In this document: positions 48,845-57,570 of the stretch, piece by piece
Numbering within the stretch: position 1 is the first letter of the stretch
Layout: each line of letters opens with the position of its first letter
NCBI RefSeq assembly: GCF_040681875.1
Contig: NZ_JBFAZP010000004.1
Location: forward strand, 124,001-188,000
Length of the DNA: 64,000 bases
Reading direction: 5' to 3'
Origin: Longispora sp040681875
GTDB lineage: Bacteria; Actinomycetota; Actinomycetes; Mycobacteriales; Micromonosporaceae
Made by a program: the position numbers and the translations under genes
The notes under the pieces: model-generated
The model's input: only the letters and a program-made list of their open reading frames with translations
The model's database searches: none
What the model was told of the DNA's origin: nothing

Positions 48845-51800
48845 ATGCGTCGTGAACCGGCCGTCACCCTGCGCGGCGCGCTGAAGATCCTCGGCCACCA
48901 CGACCGGCCCTGGCTGGACCGGATCAACGCCGCGCTCGGCGGGGCGATCCTGGCCGGTGGGGTGGGCGCTGTCGCCTCGGGCGCGCTGCCGGTTCTGGCC
49001 GCAGGGGGCGTGTTGGCGGCCGTGTGGGGCTGGGTGGACCAGAAGAACGAAGCCGCCGGGCTACTGCGCCGCTGCCTGGACGGGATCTCCGACCGGCTGT
49101 CCGGCACCCGGGGGTACGAGCGGCACCAGCTGATCGTGGCGGCGCACACGACGATCGTGATCTCCGCGTACCTCGAGGTGCTCCGCGAACACCTCGGCCG
49201 GCCCGCGTACCGGAGCCTCGCACTGACCGACCGCACCCTGGCCGGCCTGGCTATGAACACCAGGCCAGGGTCCGGCGATCGGGTCACCGCCCAGGTGTAC
49301 GAGGCCGCCGTCCCCGCGCCCTCCGCCGCGCGGGGGTTCGAGGAGAACCTCGCCTTCGTCACGGACGAGTTGTCGCATCTGGACGTAGCGATGTTCGCCT
49401 ACCTGCACAGACCCGTCGTGAGTCCCTCCGAGGTCGACCAATGGGACGACGGGAGACTGGCGGAGCGCGCCGCCGACCGGTACCGGTCGCATTTCCTCAC
49501 CCTCGCCGCCACGGTGCCCGAGTTCATGATCTGGGCCAGTCTCGGCGAACACGCCGCCACCCGCAACGCCGTCGCCGGGACCCGGCAGGAACTCGCCGCC
49601 GCTCTGAACGGGCACGGTCGGGCACTGTCGCGGGTCGAGGACCTGTTGCGGCTGTGCGCACCGCCGGGCACGGCGGTCGGCGGCCCGTTGGAAACCCTGC
49701 GACGAACCAACCGGAGCGTTCTGGACGCGCCCGTGATCGACGCCGACACCGCCCGCCTGGACAGCGGGATCACCTTCCCCGCGATCGGCCGCAGCTACGT
49801 CGACCCGCGCTACCGGGTGACCCGCTACCAAGCGGGCGTCCGGCCGGCGGACGAGAGCCAGTGGGAGGAGTGCCCGGTCCACGACGACGTGGACCTGCTG
49901 GTCACCGGGCACGTGGTCTCCCCCGACGCCACCCGGCTGCCGCTGCTGCTCCTCGGGCACCCCGGGGCCGGCAAGTCGCTGCTGACCAAGGTGCTCGCGG
50001 CCCGGCTGCCGTCAGCGTCGTTCACGGTCGTGCGCGTCCCGTTGCGCCGGGTCGGGGCCAACGTGCCCGTGTACCGGCAGATCCAGGAGGCTCTGGACCT
50101 GGTCACCCACGAGCGGGTCAGCTGGTCGGACCTGGCCGAGCAGAGCGCCGACACGGTACGGGTGGTGCTGCTCGACGGGCTGGACGAGTTGTTGCAGGCC
50201 ACGGCCAACGACCGCACCGGGTACCTGCGGGAGGTCGCCGAGTTCCAGCGCGCCGAGGCCGTCCAGGACCGGCCTGTGATCGTCGTCGTCACCTCACGGA
50301 CCGTGGTGGCGGACCGGGTGGAGATCCCGACGGGTACCCCCATCGTGCGGTTGGAGGCCTTCGACGACGGCCAGATCCGGACCTGGGTCGCGGGGTGGCA
50401 CGAGGCCAACGCCGACCAGATCCGGGCCGGACAGGTCCGGGGCGTCCCCGTCGACACGGCCCTGGAACTGCGCCACCTCGCCCAGCAGCCGGTGCTCCTC
50501 CTGATGCTCGCCCTCTACTGCGCCGATCCCCACGCCGACGAGCTCGACGCCGAGCTGTCCGAAGCACAGCTCCTCCAACGGCTCCTGCAGACGTTCGCGG
50601 TCCGGGAAGTGCGAAAGCGAGCACCCGGCAGACTCGTCGGTGCCGCACTGGACGAGGCAGTCGGCGCACAGCTTCGAAGGCTGTCGATCGCAGCACTCGG
50701 CATGTTCAACCGGGGACGCCAGGACATCGCCGAGGAAGAGCTGGGGATGGACCTCACCGGGCTCGGCGTGCCGCTGCCGGAGGGACTGCGGACCGATGAG
50801 CTGGGTCAGCGGGTGCTCGGGGAGTTCTTCTTCCTGCACACGGCCGAGGCGAAAACGCTCCGAGACGAGAAACGACCCCGGCGACGCTACGAGTTTCTAC
50901 ACGCCACCTTTGGGGAGTATCTGGTTGCGGCATACGTGGTGGACACACTCGCGGATGTCGCGGACGCGGCGTTCGGTGGGCGGCGCGAACGTGATCCCCA
51001 GGATGATCTGCTGTTCGCCCTGTTGTCCCACGAGCCGCTCGCGATCCAACAGCCGCTGCTGACGTTCATCGTCCAGCTCGTCACGGAGATGGAGGAAGCC
51101 GAGCAACGGGCAATGATCCGGACTGTGGAAATCCTGATCCGGAGGTACCGGTCGCGGCAGATCGTGCCGCAACGTGCCGGCTACCGCCCCTCCGAACCAG
51201 ACCAGGTCCGCCAACTCGCAGCCTTCTGGGCGAATCTGGTGCTGTTGCGCCTCGCGCTGTCACGAGAGGGTGGCTTCGCACTGGCTGCCTTGTGGCCGGA
51301 GCACAGCCTGGCCCAGTGGCGCTCAATGGTCACCCTGTGGCGGGCGGGACTCGACTCCTCGGGATGGCGGTCGATGCTGTCCGTGGTTGTGCTGGAGGAC
51401 GGCCACGTGTTCTCCACAGATTCCCGGGACGTGTTCGCCGAGCTCGACGATGTCCGCTATGCCATGCTGCTCGACGATTCGGCATTCACCGCGCGACTAC
51501 GGATCGGCACGGCCGTCCGGGACGGCGCGCATTTCACCTCCCACACGACGAGTGCCACTGCCTGGTTCGACGGCATGGTCGACACCATTCTCGCCGAGGC
51601 GACCACCAATGACCGGCGCACCGGTCCGATATTCAAGGCTCCGCCTGCCGACGTGGCCCCCGAGGCGCTCCGGGCCGTCACCAAGATGCTGTGCTGGCTC
51701 GCGAGTTCACACTCCGAACGCTGGGACATCGACGAAACCGTCGTCGTCGTTCGATGGCTCCTCCGGCACGGAGACCCGCGCGCGCTCGACCCGTACTGTC

Positions 51801-52096
51801 TCGCGTTGTTGATCTGTCGTGCACCCGCGATCCTGACCAAAGTACCTGACCTGCGGGATCCCAAGCTCTACCGCCAGCGCCCCGGAGCCACGCTCCTTCT
51901 GGTCCTCAGCCGTCACGTGGCGGACGGCACACTCTGGCCGCTCTTGGATGAACTCATCGCGGAACTCTCCGAAACAGGCCCGCCCGCCCTTGACACGATC
52001 CCTGACTTTCTCGGCGCGACACTTGACATGATCGAGCACATGCACGCGCTTCCGCCCAACCTCCGGCAGCTTCTCCGCTCCGAGGTCGAACGGTAG
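48845..52096 (+). CDS. NACHT-domain STAND NTPase
   Basis: 1083 residues from ATG 48845 (GGAG upstream). Residues 1-340 are mainly helical with a hydrophobic pair near 30-62. The NACHT domain has Walker A G-H-P-G-A-G-K-S at 371-378 and Walker B V-V-L-L-D-G-L-D-E around D444-E448, followed by V-V-V-T-S-R (sensor 1). Winged-helix and helical regions reach about 700, with Y-E-F-L-H-A-T-F-G-E-Y near 680, typical of NACHT proteins. The last 350 residues are a helical repeat-like sensor region. Bacterial NACHT proteins are known anti-phage sensors, so defence is the likely role. Base composition falls in the second half, a sign of transfer. SRAP begins 10 nt downstream. Confidence 0.82.
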   Translation: MRREPAVTLRGALKILGHHDRPWLDRINAALGGAILAGGVGAVASGALPVLAAGGVLAAVWGWVDQKNEAAGLLRRCLDGISDRLSGTRGYERHQLIVAAHTTIVISAYLEVLREHLGRPAYRSLALTDRTLAGLAMNTRPGSGDRVTAQVYEAAVPAPSAARGFEENLAFVTDELSHLDVAMFAYLHRPVVSPSEVDQWDDGRLAERAADRYRSHFLTLAATVPEFMIWASLGEHAATRNAVAGTRQELAAALNGHGRALSRVEDLLRLCAPPGTAVGGPLETLRRTNRSVLDAPVIDADTARLDSGITFPAIGRSYVDPRYRVTRYQAGVRPADESQWEECPVHDDVDLLVTGHVVSPDATRLPLLLLGHPGAGKSLLTKVLAARLPSASFTVVRVPLRRVGANVPVYRQIQEALDLVTHERVSWSDLAEQSADTVRVVLLDGLDELLQATANDRTGYLREVAEFQRAEAVQDRPVIVVVTSRTVVADRVEIPTGTPIVRLEAFDDGQIRTWVAGWHEANADQIRAGQVRGVPVDTALELRHLAQQPVLLLMLALYCADPHADELDAELSEAQLLQRLLQTFAVREVRKRAPGRLVGAALDEAVGAQLRRLSIAALGMFNRGRQDIAEEELGMDLTGLGVPLPEGLRTDELGQRVLGEFFFLHTAEAKTLRDEKRPRRRYEFLHATFGEYLVAAYVVDTLADVADAAFGGRRERDPQDDLLFALLSHEPLAIQQPLLTFIVQLVTEMEEAEQRAMIRTVEILIRRYRSRQIVPQRAGYRPSEPDQVRQLAAFWANLVLLRLALSREGGFALAALWPEHSLAQWRSMVTLWRAGLDSSGWRSMLSVVVLEDGHVFSTDSRDVFAELDDVRYAMLLDDSAFTARLRIGTAVRDGAHFTSHTTSATAWFDGMVDTILAEATTNDRRTGPIFKAPPADVAPEALRAVTKMLCWLASSHSERWDIDETVVVVRWLLRHGDPRALDPYCLALLICRAPAILTKVPDLRDPKLYRQRPGATLLLVLSRHVADGTLWPLLDELIAELSETGPPALDTIPDFLGATLDMIEHMHALPPNLRQLLRSEVER

Positions 52097-52106
52097 GGTT
52101 GGCGGA

Positions 52107-52829
52107 ATGTGTGGGAGATTCGTCAACAGTCGGTCGCCTGAGGATCTGGGCGTGGAGTTCGACGTCGACCAGTCGGTGCTGTCGGAGCGGCTCGCCCCCG
52201 ACTACAACATCGCCCCCACCAAGAAGGTCTACGCCGTCCTCGACCGCCCCGGCGACGTCCCCGAGCGCCAGCTCCGCGTCCTGACCTGGGGTCTCGTCCC
52301 GTCCTGGGCGAAGGACCGCTCGAACGCGGCGAAGCTGTCCAACGCGCGGATCGAGACGGCGGCGGAGAAGCCCTCGTTCGCCCGGGCGTTCAAGAGCCGG
52401 CGCGCGGTCATCCCCGCCGACGGGTACTTCGAGTGGCGGCGTCAGGACGGTGGCGTGAAGCAGCCGTTCTACCTGCACCGGCCCGATGGCGCGTCCCTGC
52501 GGCTGGCGGCCCTCTACGAGCTGTGGCGGGACCCGACCCGGGAGGCCGGGCACCCTGACGCGTGGTGGTGGAGCGCGACGATCCTGACCACGGAGTCGAC
52601 CGGGGAGTTGCGGGACATCCACGACCGGACCCCTCTGACGGTACGGCCGGGGGCGCTCGACGCGTGGCTCAGTACGGGGCCGAGTCATCCGGATGAGTTG
52701 CGTGCACTCCTGGCACCGTCCACGGAGGAGCTGGTGGCGCGGCCGGTGTCGACGCTGGTGAACAGTGTGCGGAACAACGGGCCGCACCTGCTGGAGGAGT
52801 ACGTGGAAGCGGCCCCGACCCTGTTCTAG
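52107..52829 (+). CDS. SRAP-family abasic-site processing protein (HMCES/YedK)
   Basis: 240 residues. Cys2 directly after Met (M-C-G-R-F), Y-N-I-A-P-T near residue 34, G-Y-F-E-W near 105 and I-H-D-R-T-P near 172 are the catalytic Cys, Asn, Glu and His of the family. SRAP proteins form a thiazolidine crosslink with abasic sites in single-stranded DNA and shield them during replication. The gene starts 10 nt after the NACHT stop on the same strand, close enough for one transcript. Confidence 0.93.
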   Translation: MCGRFVNSRSPEDLGVEFDVDQSVLSERLAPDYNIAPTKKVYAVLDRPGDVPERQLRVLTWGLVPSWAKDRSNAAKLSNARIETAAEKPSFARAFKSRRAVIPADGYFEWRRQDGGVKQPFYLHRPDGASLRLAALYELWRDPTREAGHPDAWWWSATILTTESTGELRDIHDRTPLTVRPGALDAWLSTGPSHPDELRALLAPSTEELVARPVSTLVNSVRNNGPHLLEEYVEAAPTLF

Positions 52830-52981
52830 GGGCAGCCGCCGCCCGGGCACGCACCAGGCACCGTGAAGTGCCGCGCCAGCCCCGGCTCGCAGCCACGCGC
52901 GGGCGAGGTCCGGTGACCGGGAGCGCCGGTCGGGGGCATGGGGGCGGGAATCGGGCGCGCTCCCCGCGTACCCGTCGAGGT

Positions 52982-54487
52982 CTAGCCCTTGATCGTCAGA
53001 AGGGGGCGGAGTTCGGCGACCGGGGCGGCCACGTCGGCGTGCGACAGGCTCGACACCACCGGCCCGATGTCCTTGTACGCCCACGGCGCCTCCTGCTTGA
53101 GGTCCCGCCGCCAGGCCGTCATCACGTCGGAGCGCCGGTTCACGGCCGGGTCGCGGTGGTCGAGCGGGGTGACGACCCGGAAGTCGCGGAGGAACGCGTC
53201 GAGTTCGGCGTCGCTGCCCTTCGCGGACGCGCCCCGGGGCACCCGGCGGCCGGCGCCGTGGCAGGCGCTGGCCAGGGTCCGGTCGTTGCCCTGGCCGCGG
53301 AGCACGAAGCTCGCCGCGCCCATCGAACCGGGGACGATGACCGGCTCGCCCCACTGGGCGTAGGGGCCGGACTCCGCGTAGCCGCCGGCGGGGGTGGCGC
53401 CCTTGCGGTGCACCACGGAGCCGTCGTCGTGCTGCCAGAGCAGGTTGTGCGGGGCGTCGTAGACCAGGTTCGCGTCGAGGTCGCCGCACTCGGCGGCCAG
53501 GCCCGCGCGGGCCATCAGGGCGAGGAAGAACCGGTTGCCGACGGCGAAGTTCGCCGCGTTGCCGAACGAGTCCAGGTACCGGCGCAGGCGGGGGGCCGTG
53601 CGCTCGTCGAGGAGCATCGGCAGGATCCTGTTGTCCGGCAACGGCATGCCCTCCGGCCACGCGGCCCGGGCCTGGTCGGCGCCCGACGCGTTCGCCTGGT
53701 GGCCCAGGGACAGCGAGCCGCTGTGCACCATGAGGACCACCCGGCCGGGGGTCAGGCCCCAGGCGTAGGCGGCCGGGCCGTCGTGCACCGCCGCCACGTA
53801 CTGCAGCTCCACGAAGTGGTTGCCGCCGCCGACGCTGCCGATGATGCTGTCGTAGCTGGTGCCGCCGGCGCTGCGGACCCAGTCGGCGAACGGCGCGGCC
53901 GTGGTCGTCGGGTAGGACGGCCGGTGGATGCGGTGCTCGCGCTCCAGGTCGCCGGGGCGCAGCGCGGACCAGATCCCGTCGGCGGGCCGGTCCGGCTCGG
54001 CGAGCAGGCCGGGCAGGCCGTCGCGGAGCAGGGCCTCGCGGTGCGCGCCGGACAGGGCGATCTGCCGGCCGCCCTCGAAGAACAGGTGCCGCAGCCGGCG
54101 TTCGAGACCGTCGAGGCGCGGGCGGACGTCGTCCACGGTCAGGGTGGTGGTCTCCAGGCGCATCCCGCAGTTGATGTCGTTGCCGACGGCCTGCGGGATC
54201 AGCGCGCCCCGGGTCCGCAGGACCGTGCCGATCGGGATGCCGGCTCCCTTGTGGACGTCGGGGGTCAGGACGACCCGGTCGAGCGTCGCCGGGTGACCGG
54301 TGGCGGTGGTGAGGCGTTCGAGGGTCTCGGCGGTGCGGAGCACGGTGAGGATCTCGTCGACGGCGCTGGACTCGACGGGGACGTCGGCGCGCGCGCAGAT
54401 GTCGACGGGGACGCCCCAGGGATTGGGGAGTTCCAGCCAGTTGTCGTCGGTCCGGACGAGGCGGGGGTCCTGCTTGTGCGCTGTCAT
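52982..54487 (-). CDS. rtcB: RtcB family RNA-splicing ligase
   Basis: 501 residues. V-G-N-D-I-N-C-G-M-R-L (metal Cys) near residue 87, G-G-G-N-H-F-V-E-L near 190, and the guanylylation His in A-C-H-G-A-G-R near 400 define RtcB. It ligates 2',3'-cyclic phosphate to 5'-OH RNA ends using GTP and Mn. ATG 54487 follows a GGGACGT-N5-ACGTCCC repeat (54506-54524) and a block of 26-bp tandem repeats. No archease gene is adjacent. The 152-nt gap to SRAP holds no gene. Confidence 0.93.
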   Translation of the reverse strand: MTAHKQDPRLVRTDDNWLELPNPWGVPVDICARADVPVESSAVDEILTVLRTAETLERLTTATGHPATLDRVVLTPDVHKGAGIPIGTVLRTRGALIPQAVGNDINCGMRLETTTLTVDDVRPRLDGLERRLRHLFFEGGRQIALSGAHREALLRDGLPGLLAEPDRPADGIWSALRPGDLEREHRIHRPSYPTTTAAPFADWVRSAGGTSYDSIIGSVGGGNHFVELQYVAAVHDGPAAYAWGLTPGRVVLMVHSGSLSLGHQANASGADQARAAWPEGMPLPDNRILPMLLDERTAPRLRRYLDSFGNAANFAVGNRFFLALMARAGLAAECGDLDANLVYDAPHNLLWQHDDGSVVHRKGATPAGGYAESGPYAQWGEPVIVPGSMGAASFVLRGQGNDRTLASACHGAGRRVPRGASAKGSDAELDAFLRDFRVVTPLDHRDPAVNRRSDVMTAWRRDLKQEAPWAYKDIGPVVSSLSHADVAAPVAELRPLLTIKG

Positions 54488-54505
54488 GGTGCGGCCCAGC
54501 GTAGC

Positions 54506-54524
54506 GGGACGTTTGCGACGTCCC
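54506..54524. promoter_or_regulatory. GGGACGT-N5-ACGTCCC inverted repeat before rtcB
   Basis: Perfect 7-bp arms, 19 bp upstream of the rtcB ATG, with no ribosome binding site between them. It may be an operator, or a 5' UTR hairpin in the rtcB mRNA. Confidence 0.45.
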
Positions 54525-54554
54525 CACCGGTTTTCGGCCACGCGGGCCGAGGTC

Positions 54555-54660
54555 GGTGGCCGAAGCGGCGTCCCTGGGCGGGTGGCCGACGCGGCGTCGC
54601 GGGGCGGGTGGCCGGCCCGGCGTCCCTGGGCGGGTGGCCGACCCGGCGTCGAGTGGCCGG
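54555..54660. repeat. 26-bp imperfect tandem repeats, about four copies
   Basis: Units starting GGTGGCCG occur at 54555, 54581, 54607 and 54633, exactly 26 bp apart, and a partial copy ends at 54660. The consensus is GGTGGCCGACSCGGCGTC plus eight bases. The block fills the space between the PucR-type gene end and the rtcB promoter. It is too short and degenerate for a CRISPR and does not encode a protein I can support. Confidence 0.8.
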
Positions 54661-55839
54661 TCAGGTGATCTGAAGCAGATGACGGGCCACGTCCAGAACC
54701 AGACGCTGCCAGGGGGTACGCGGGTCGCGCCCCGTGCACTCGCGCACCCTGCGCAGCCGGTACCGCAGGGTCTGGGGGTGCACGCCCAGGTGCTCGGCGG
54801 CCCCGGTGGCCGTGCCGGCGGCGAGGAACGCGTCGAGCCCGTCGAGCAGGTGCGCGTTGCCCGGGTCGGCGAGCGGGCCGAGGACCAGGTGCGCGATGTC
54901 GGCCGGCCGGGCGGCGGGGCGGCCGGCGAGCAGGGCCAGCAGGTGCGCGTCACCGGTGTCGAGGAGCCGGCCGCCGTCATGGGCGTGCGCGGGGGCGGTG
55001 TCGAGGGCGTCGACCGCGAGCCGGTACCCGGCGGGCGCCTCGACCAGGGTCGTCTCCACCCGGCAGCCGTGCCAGGCGCGCCGCGCGACCGCCGGGTCCA
55101 CTCCCCCGCTCCCGGAGCCGGGCAGCAGCAGGACCAGGCGGCGACCCCGCACCGTCAGCAGGTACCGGCGCGGATCGTCCCCCGCCAGCCCCAGCTCGGC
55201 GGCCAGGTCCACCCCGTCCGCCTCGGTGAGCGTCCCGGCCGGGTCCGCCGGTTCGAGGAGCAGCAGGGTCGGCCGGGCCGGGATGTCGACGCCCAGCTCG
55301 CGGCACCGGTCGGCCCACGCGCCGGCGGACGCCTGCCGGCCGACGAGCAGGTCGTCGAGGAGTTCGCGCAGGGAGCGGCCCCGGTCGCCGGTGAGGCGTT
55401 CGGCGGCGGAGGTGTAGCCGGAGTACACGGCCTCGGACAGGGCGTCGATGCTGGCGAGCCACAGCCGGGTGAGGGCCAGGGTGTCGGCGACGTCGAGGCT
55501 GCCCCGGCCCCGGCCGACGACGATGTCGATCGCGAGGGTGGCGGCGACCCGGTAGGCGCGCAGCACGGCCGGCAGGGGTCTGCCGTCGGCGGCCCGGGCG
55601 GCCCCGATCCCCCGGAACCGGGCCAGGTCCGCGTCGTCGAGCGCGCCGTCGCGCACCCACAGGTCCACGACCCGGGTCAGCGCCCAGCCGGCGATGGCCC
55701 GGACCTCGGCGAGCTGGGCGGGGGCCAGCCGCTGGTAGGCGGGGATCCGGCCCTGGACGGCGGCAGCCAGTTCCTCGCCGATCGCGGCCAGCTCGGCGGA
55801 CACCTCCCGCTGGACGGCCAGCCGCTCCCGTACACCCAT
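54661..55839 (-). CDS. PucR/CdaR-type transcriptional regulator
   Basis: 392 residues. The C-terminal PucR HTH (about 335-390) reads A-A-E-H-L-G-V-H-P-Q-T-L-R-Y-R-L-R-R-V, the invariant feature of the family. The N-terminal two thirds are helical with a GGDEF-like regulatory fold in the middle. These one-component activators often control nucleotide or amino-acid catabolism. ATG 55839; GTG 55854 in frame is an alternative. It is 32 nt downstream of the sigma-CAP fusion gene on the same strand and may be cotranscribed. Confidence 0.88.
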   Translation of the reverse strand: MGVRERLAVQREVSAELAAIGEELAAAVQGRIPAYQRLAPAQLAEVRAIAGWALTRVVDLWVRDGALDDADLARFRGIGAARAADGRPLPAVLRAYRVAATLAIDIVVGRGRGSLDVADTLALTRLWLASIDALSEAVYSGYTSAAERLTGDRGRSLRELLDDLLVGRQASAGAWADRCRELGVDIPARPTLLLLEPADPAGTLTEADGVDLAAELGLAGDDPRRYLLTVRGRRLVLLLPGSGSGGVDPAVARRAWHGCRVETTLVEAPAGYRLAVDALDTAPAHAHDGGRLLDTGDAHLLALLAGRPAARPADIAHLVLGPLADPGNAHLLDGLDAFLAAGTATGAAEHLGVHPQTLRYRLRRVRECTGRDPRTPWQRLVLDVARHLLQIT

Positions 55840-55871
55840 GGCTTTATCATGCACTGACAAGCGGGGGCGGC

Positions 55872-57308
55872 CTACTTGTAGCCGAACATCTGGGTCCAGT
55901 AGTAGCGGTACGAGCCGCCGGTGGCCCGGCCGACGCCCATCGCCTTGGACGAGCAGTTCAGGATGTTCGCCTTGTGGCCCGGGGAGTTCATCCACTGCTT
56001 CATCGTGCCCTCGGCGGTGGCGTTGCCGGCCGCGATGTTCTCCGAGGACGGCTCGTTGTAGCCGGCGGCCTTGGCCCGGTCCCAGGGGCTGACGCCGTCG
56101 GGGGTGTCGTGCGAGAAGTAGTTGCGGGCCACCATGTCGGCGCTGTGGTCGTAGGCGGCCTTGCCGAGCTTCGTGTCGTAGTGCACGGGTCCGCAGCCGG
56201 CCTCGGCCCGGCGCTGATTGACGAGGACCAGGATCTGGTTCTCCAGCGAGCCGGTCGCGGCGGGCTTCGGCGGGGCCGTGGTCGGCTTCTTCGTCGGGCT
56301 CGGGCTCGGGGTGGGGCTCGGGGTCGGCGACACGGACGGGGTCGGGTTCACGTCCATCCGGGCCTCCTGGACCTCCGGGGCCGTGGCCTGGGTGCCGGCG
56401 TTGGCGGCGCCGTTCTGGCCGGGACGCAGGGCGTAGGCGCCGACGCCGCCGAGGGCGAGCACGATCGCGACGGCGGAGGCCGCGCCGACCAGGCCGTTGC
56501 GGCTCGGGCTGGCGTGCCGGGCGGCGGCGTTCTCGGCGAGCGGGGTCCGGGCGGCGACGGGTACCGGGGTGCCGCCGGGGCCGGACAGGGCGGCGTCGGC
56601 GGCGGCGTACAGGGCGATGAGGAGGGTGGCCGAGCCGACCCGGGCGCCGAGTCCCCGGCACGCGGCGCAGCGCCGGATGTGGTGGTCCACACTGGAGCGC
56701 TGCCGGGCGGAGAGCCGGGAGCTGCGCTCCACCAGGGCGTCGAGGCCGTCGCACCGGCCGTGCTGGCGCGCGACGAGCAGGGTGCGGACGGCGTTGCCGA
56801 GGGCCGAGCGGGTCCGGTGCACGAGGACGGAGGCGTGCGCGCGGCCGACGCCGAGCACCTGGCCGATCTCGGCGCTGGACAGGTCCCAGCGGACGGACAG
56901 TTCCAGGACGGCGCGCTGGCGGGGTTCGAGGCCCTGGGCGGCGGTCCAGACCAGGGCGGCGGCCTCGCGCTGTTCGGCGACGGTGTCCGGGTTGGCGCCG
57001 GGCGCGTGGTCGACCACGTCCGGGACGTCGGCGACGGGGGTCGGGCCGGCGTGCCGGAACTGCTCCATCGCGCGCCGGTAGGCGATGCCGAACAGCCACG
57101 ATTTCACGGCCGCCGGGTCGCGCAGGCCGGACAGGTCGCGCCAGGCGACCAGGAAGCAGTCCTGGACCACGTCCTCCGCGAGGTGCCGGTCGCCCGTCAG
57201 TCGCGTGACGAAGCCCAGCAACTCCGGAGAGTGACGGGCATACAGTTCGCCAAACGCGCCGCGGTCCCCGAAGGACGCGGCGGTGGCCAGTGACGCGTCG
57301 GTCTGCAT
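55872..57308 (-). CDS. ECF sigma factor fused to zinc anti-sigma motif, TM helix and extracellular CAP domain
   Basis: 478 residues. Sigma-2 at about 18-85 (E-D-V-V-Q-D-C-F, S-W-L-F-G-I-A-Y-R-R-A), sigma-4 at about 120-172 (L-E-P-R-Q-R-A-V-L-E-L through H-A-S-V-L-V-H-R). A ZAS-type anti-sigma motif H210-x3-C214-x2-C217 follows, then one membrane helix at about 273-293 and a Pro/Thr/Ser linker at 322-351. The CAP/SCP/PR-1 domain at 355-478 has H388, E423 in S-E-N-I-A and H445 in P-G-H-K-A-N-I-L. Sigma, anti-sigma and extracellular domain form one chain, which would sit in the membrane with the sigma part inside. ATG 57308 has GGGAGGT upstream. Confidence 0.88.
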   Translation of the reverse strand: MQTDASLATAASFGDRGAFGELYARHSPELLGFVTRLTGDRHLAEDVVQDCFLVAWRDLSGLRDPAAVKSWLFGIAYRRAMEQFRHAGPTPVADVPDVVDHAPGANPDTVAEQREAAALVWTAAQGLEPRQRAVLELSVRWDLSSAEIGQVLGVGRAHASVLVHRTRSALGNAVRTLLVARQHGRCDGLDALVERSSRLSARQRSSVDHHIRRCAACRGLGARVGSATLLIALYAAADAALSGPGGTPVPVAARTPLAENAAARHASPSRNGLVGAASAVAIVLALGGVGAYALRPGQNGAANAGTQATAPEVQEARMDVNPTPSVSPTPSPTPSPSPTKKPTTAPPKPAATGSLENQILVLVNQRRAEAGCGPVHYDTKLGKAAYDHSADMVARNYFSHDTPDGVSPWDRAKAAGYNEPSSENIAAGNATAEGTMKQWMNSPGHKANILNCSSKAMGVGRATGGSYRYYWTQMFGYK

Positions 57309-57570
57309 CTGGTACCTCCCGGCTCGTTACGGTCGTCGACACTACGTCGTGTGACGGGCCCCGGGATTACGCCCAGTGCGCCAACTTCTTTTTCAGTTTT
57401 CAGTCGGGGCCCGATCGCGGCCCCGCACGGCAGCCATGACTGACTTAACCGATATCGGCGATTCGGGCCGCCGCGTGCGCGAAGGGGTCACCTGGGCGGA
57501 CGTGCCCGCCGGTGGGTGAGCCGGCCTCCCGGGGTGGCAGGGCCGGCGCGGCGCGTCTAATGTCGGCCGG
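57309..57570. other. Divergent region between sigma-CAP and kinase-like genes
   Basis: 262 nt. No supported ORF. It contains GTCGACAC/GTGTGAC half-sites near 57337 and an AT-rich TTCTTTTTCAGTTTTCAG patch near 57384. The promoters of both genes must lie here. I cannot assign either with confidence. Confidence 0.4.

Noticed and set aside
54555..54660. CRISPR array
   Set aside because: The 26-bp units are directly joined without spacers and no cas gene is present.
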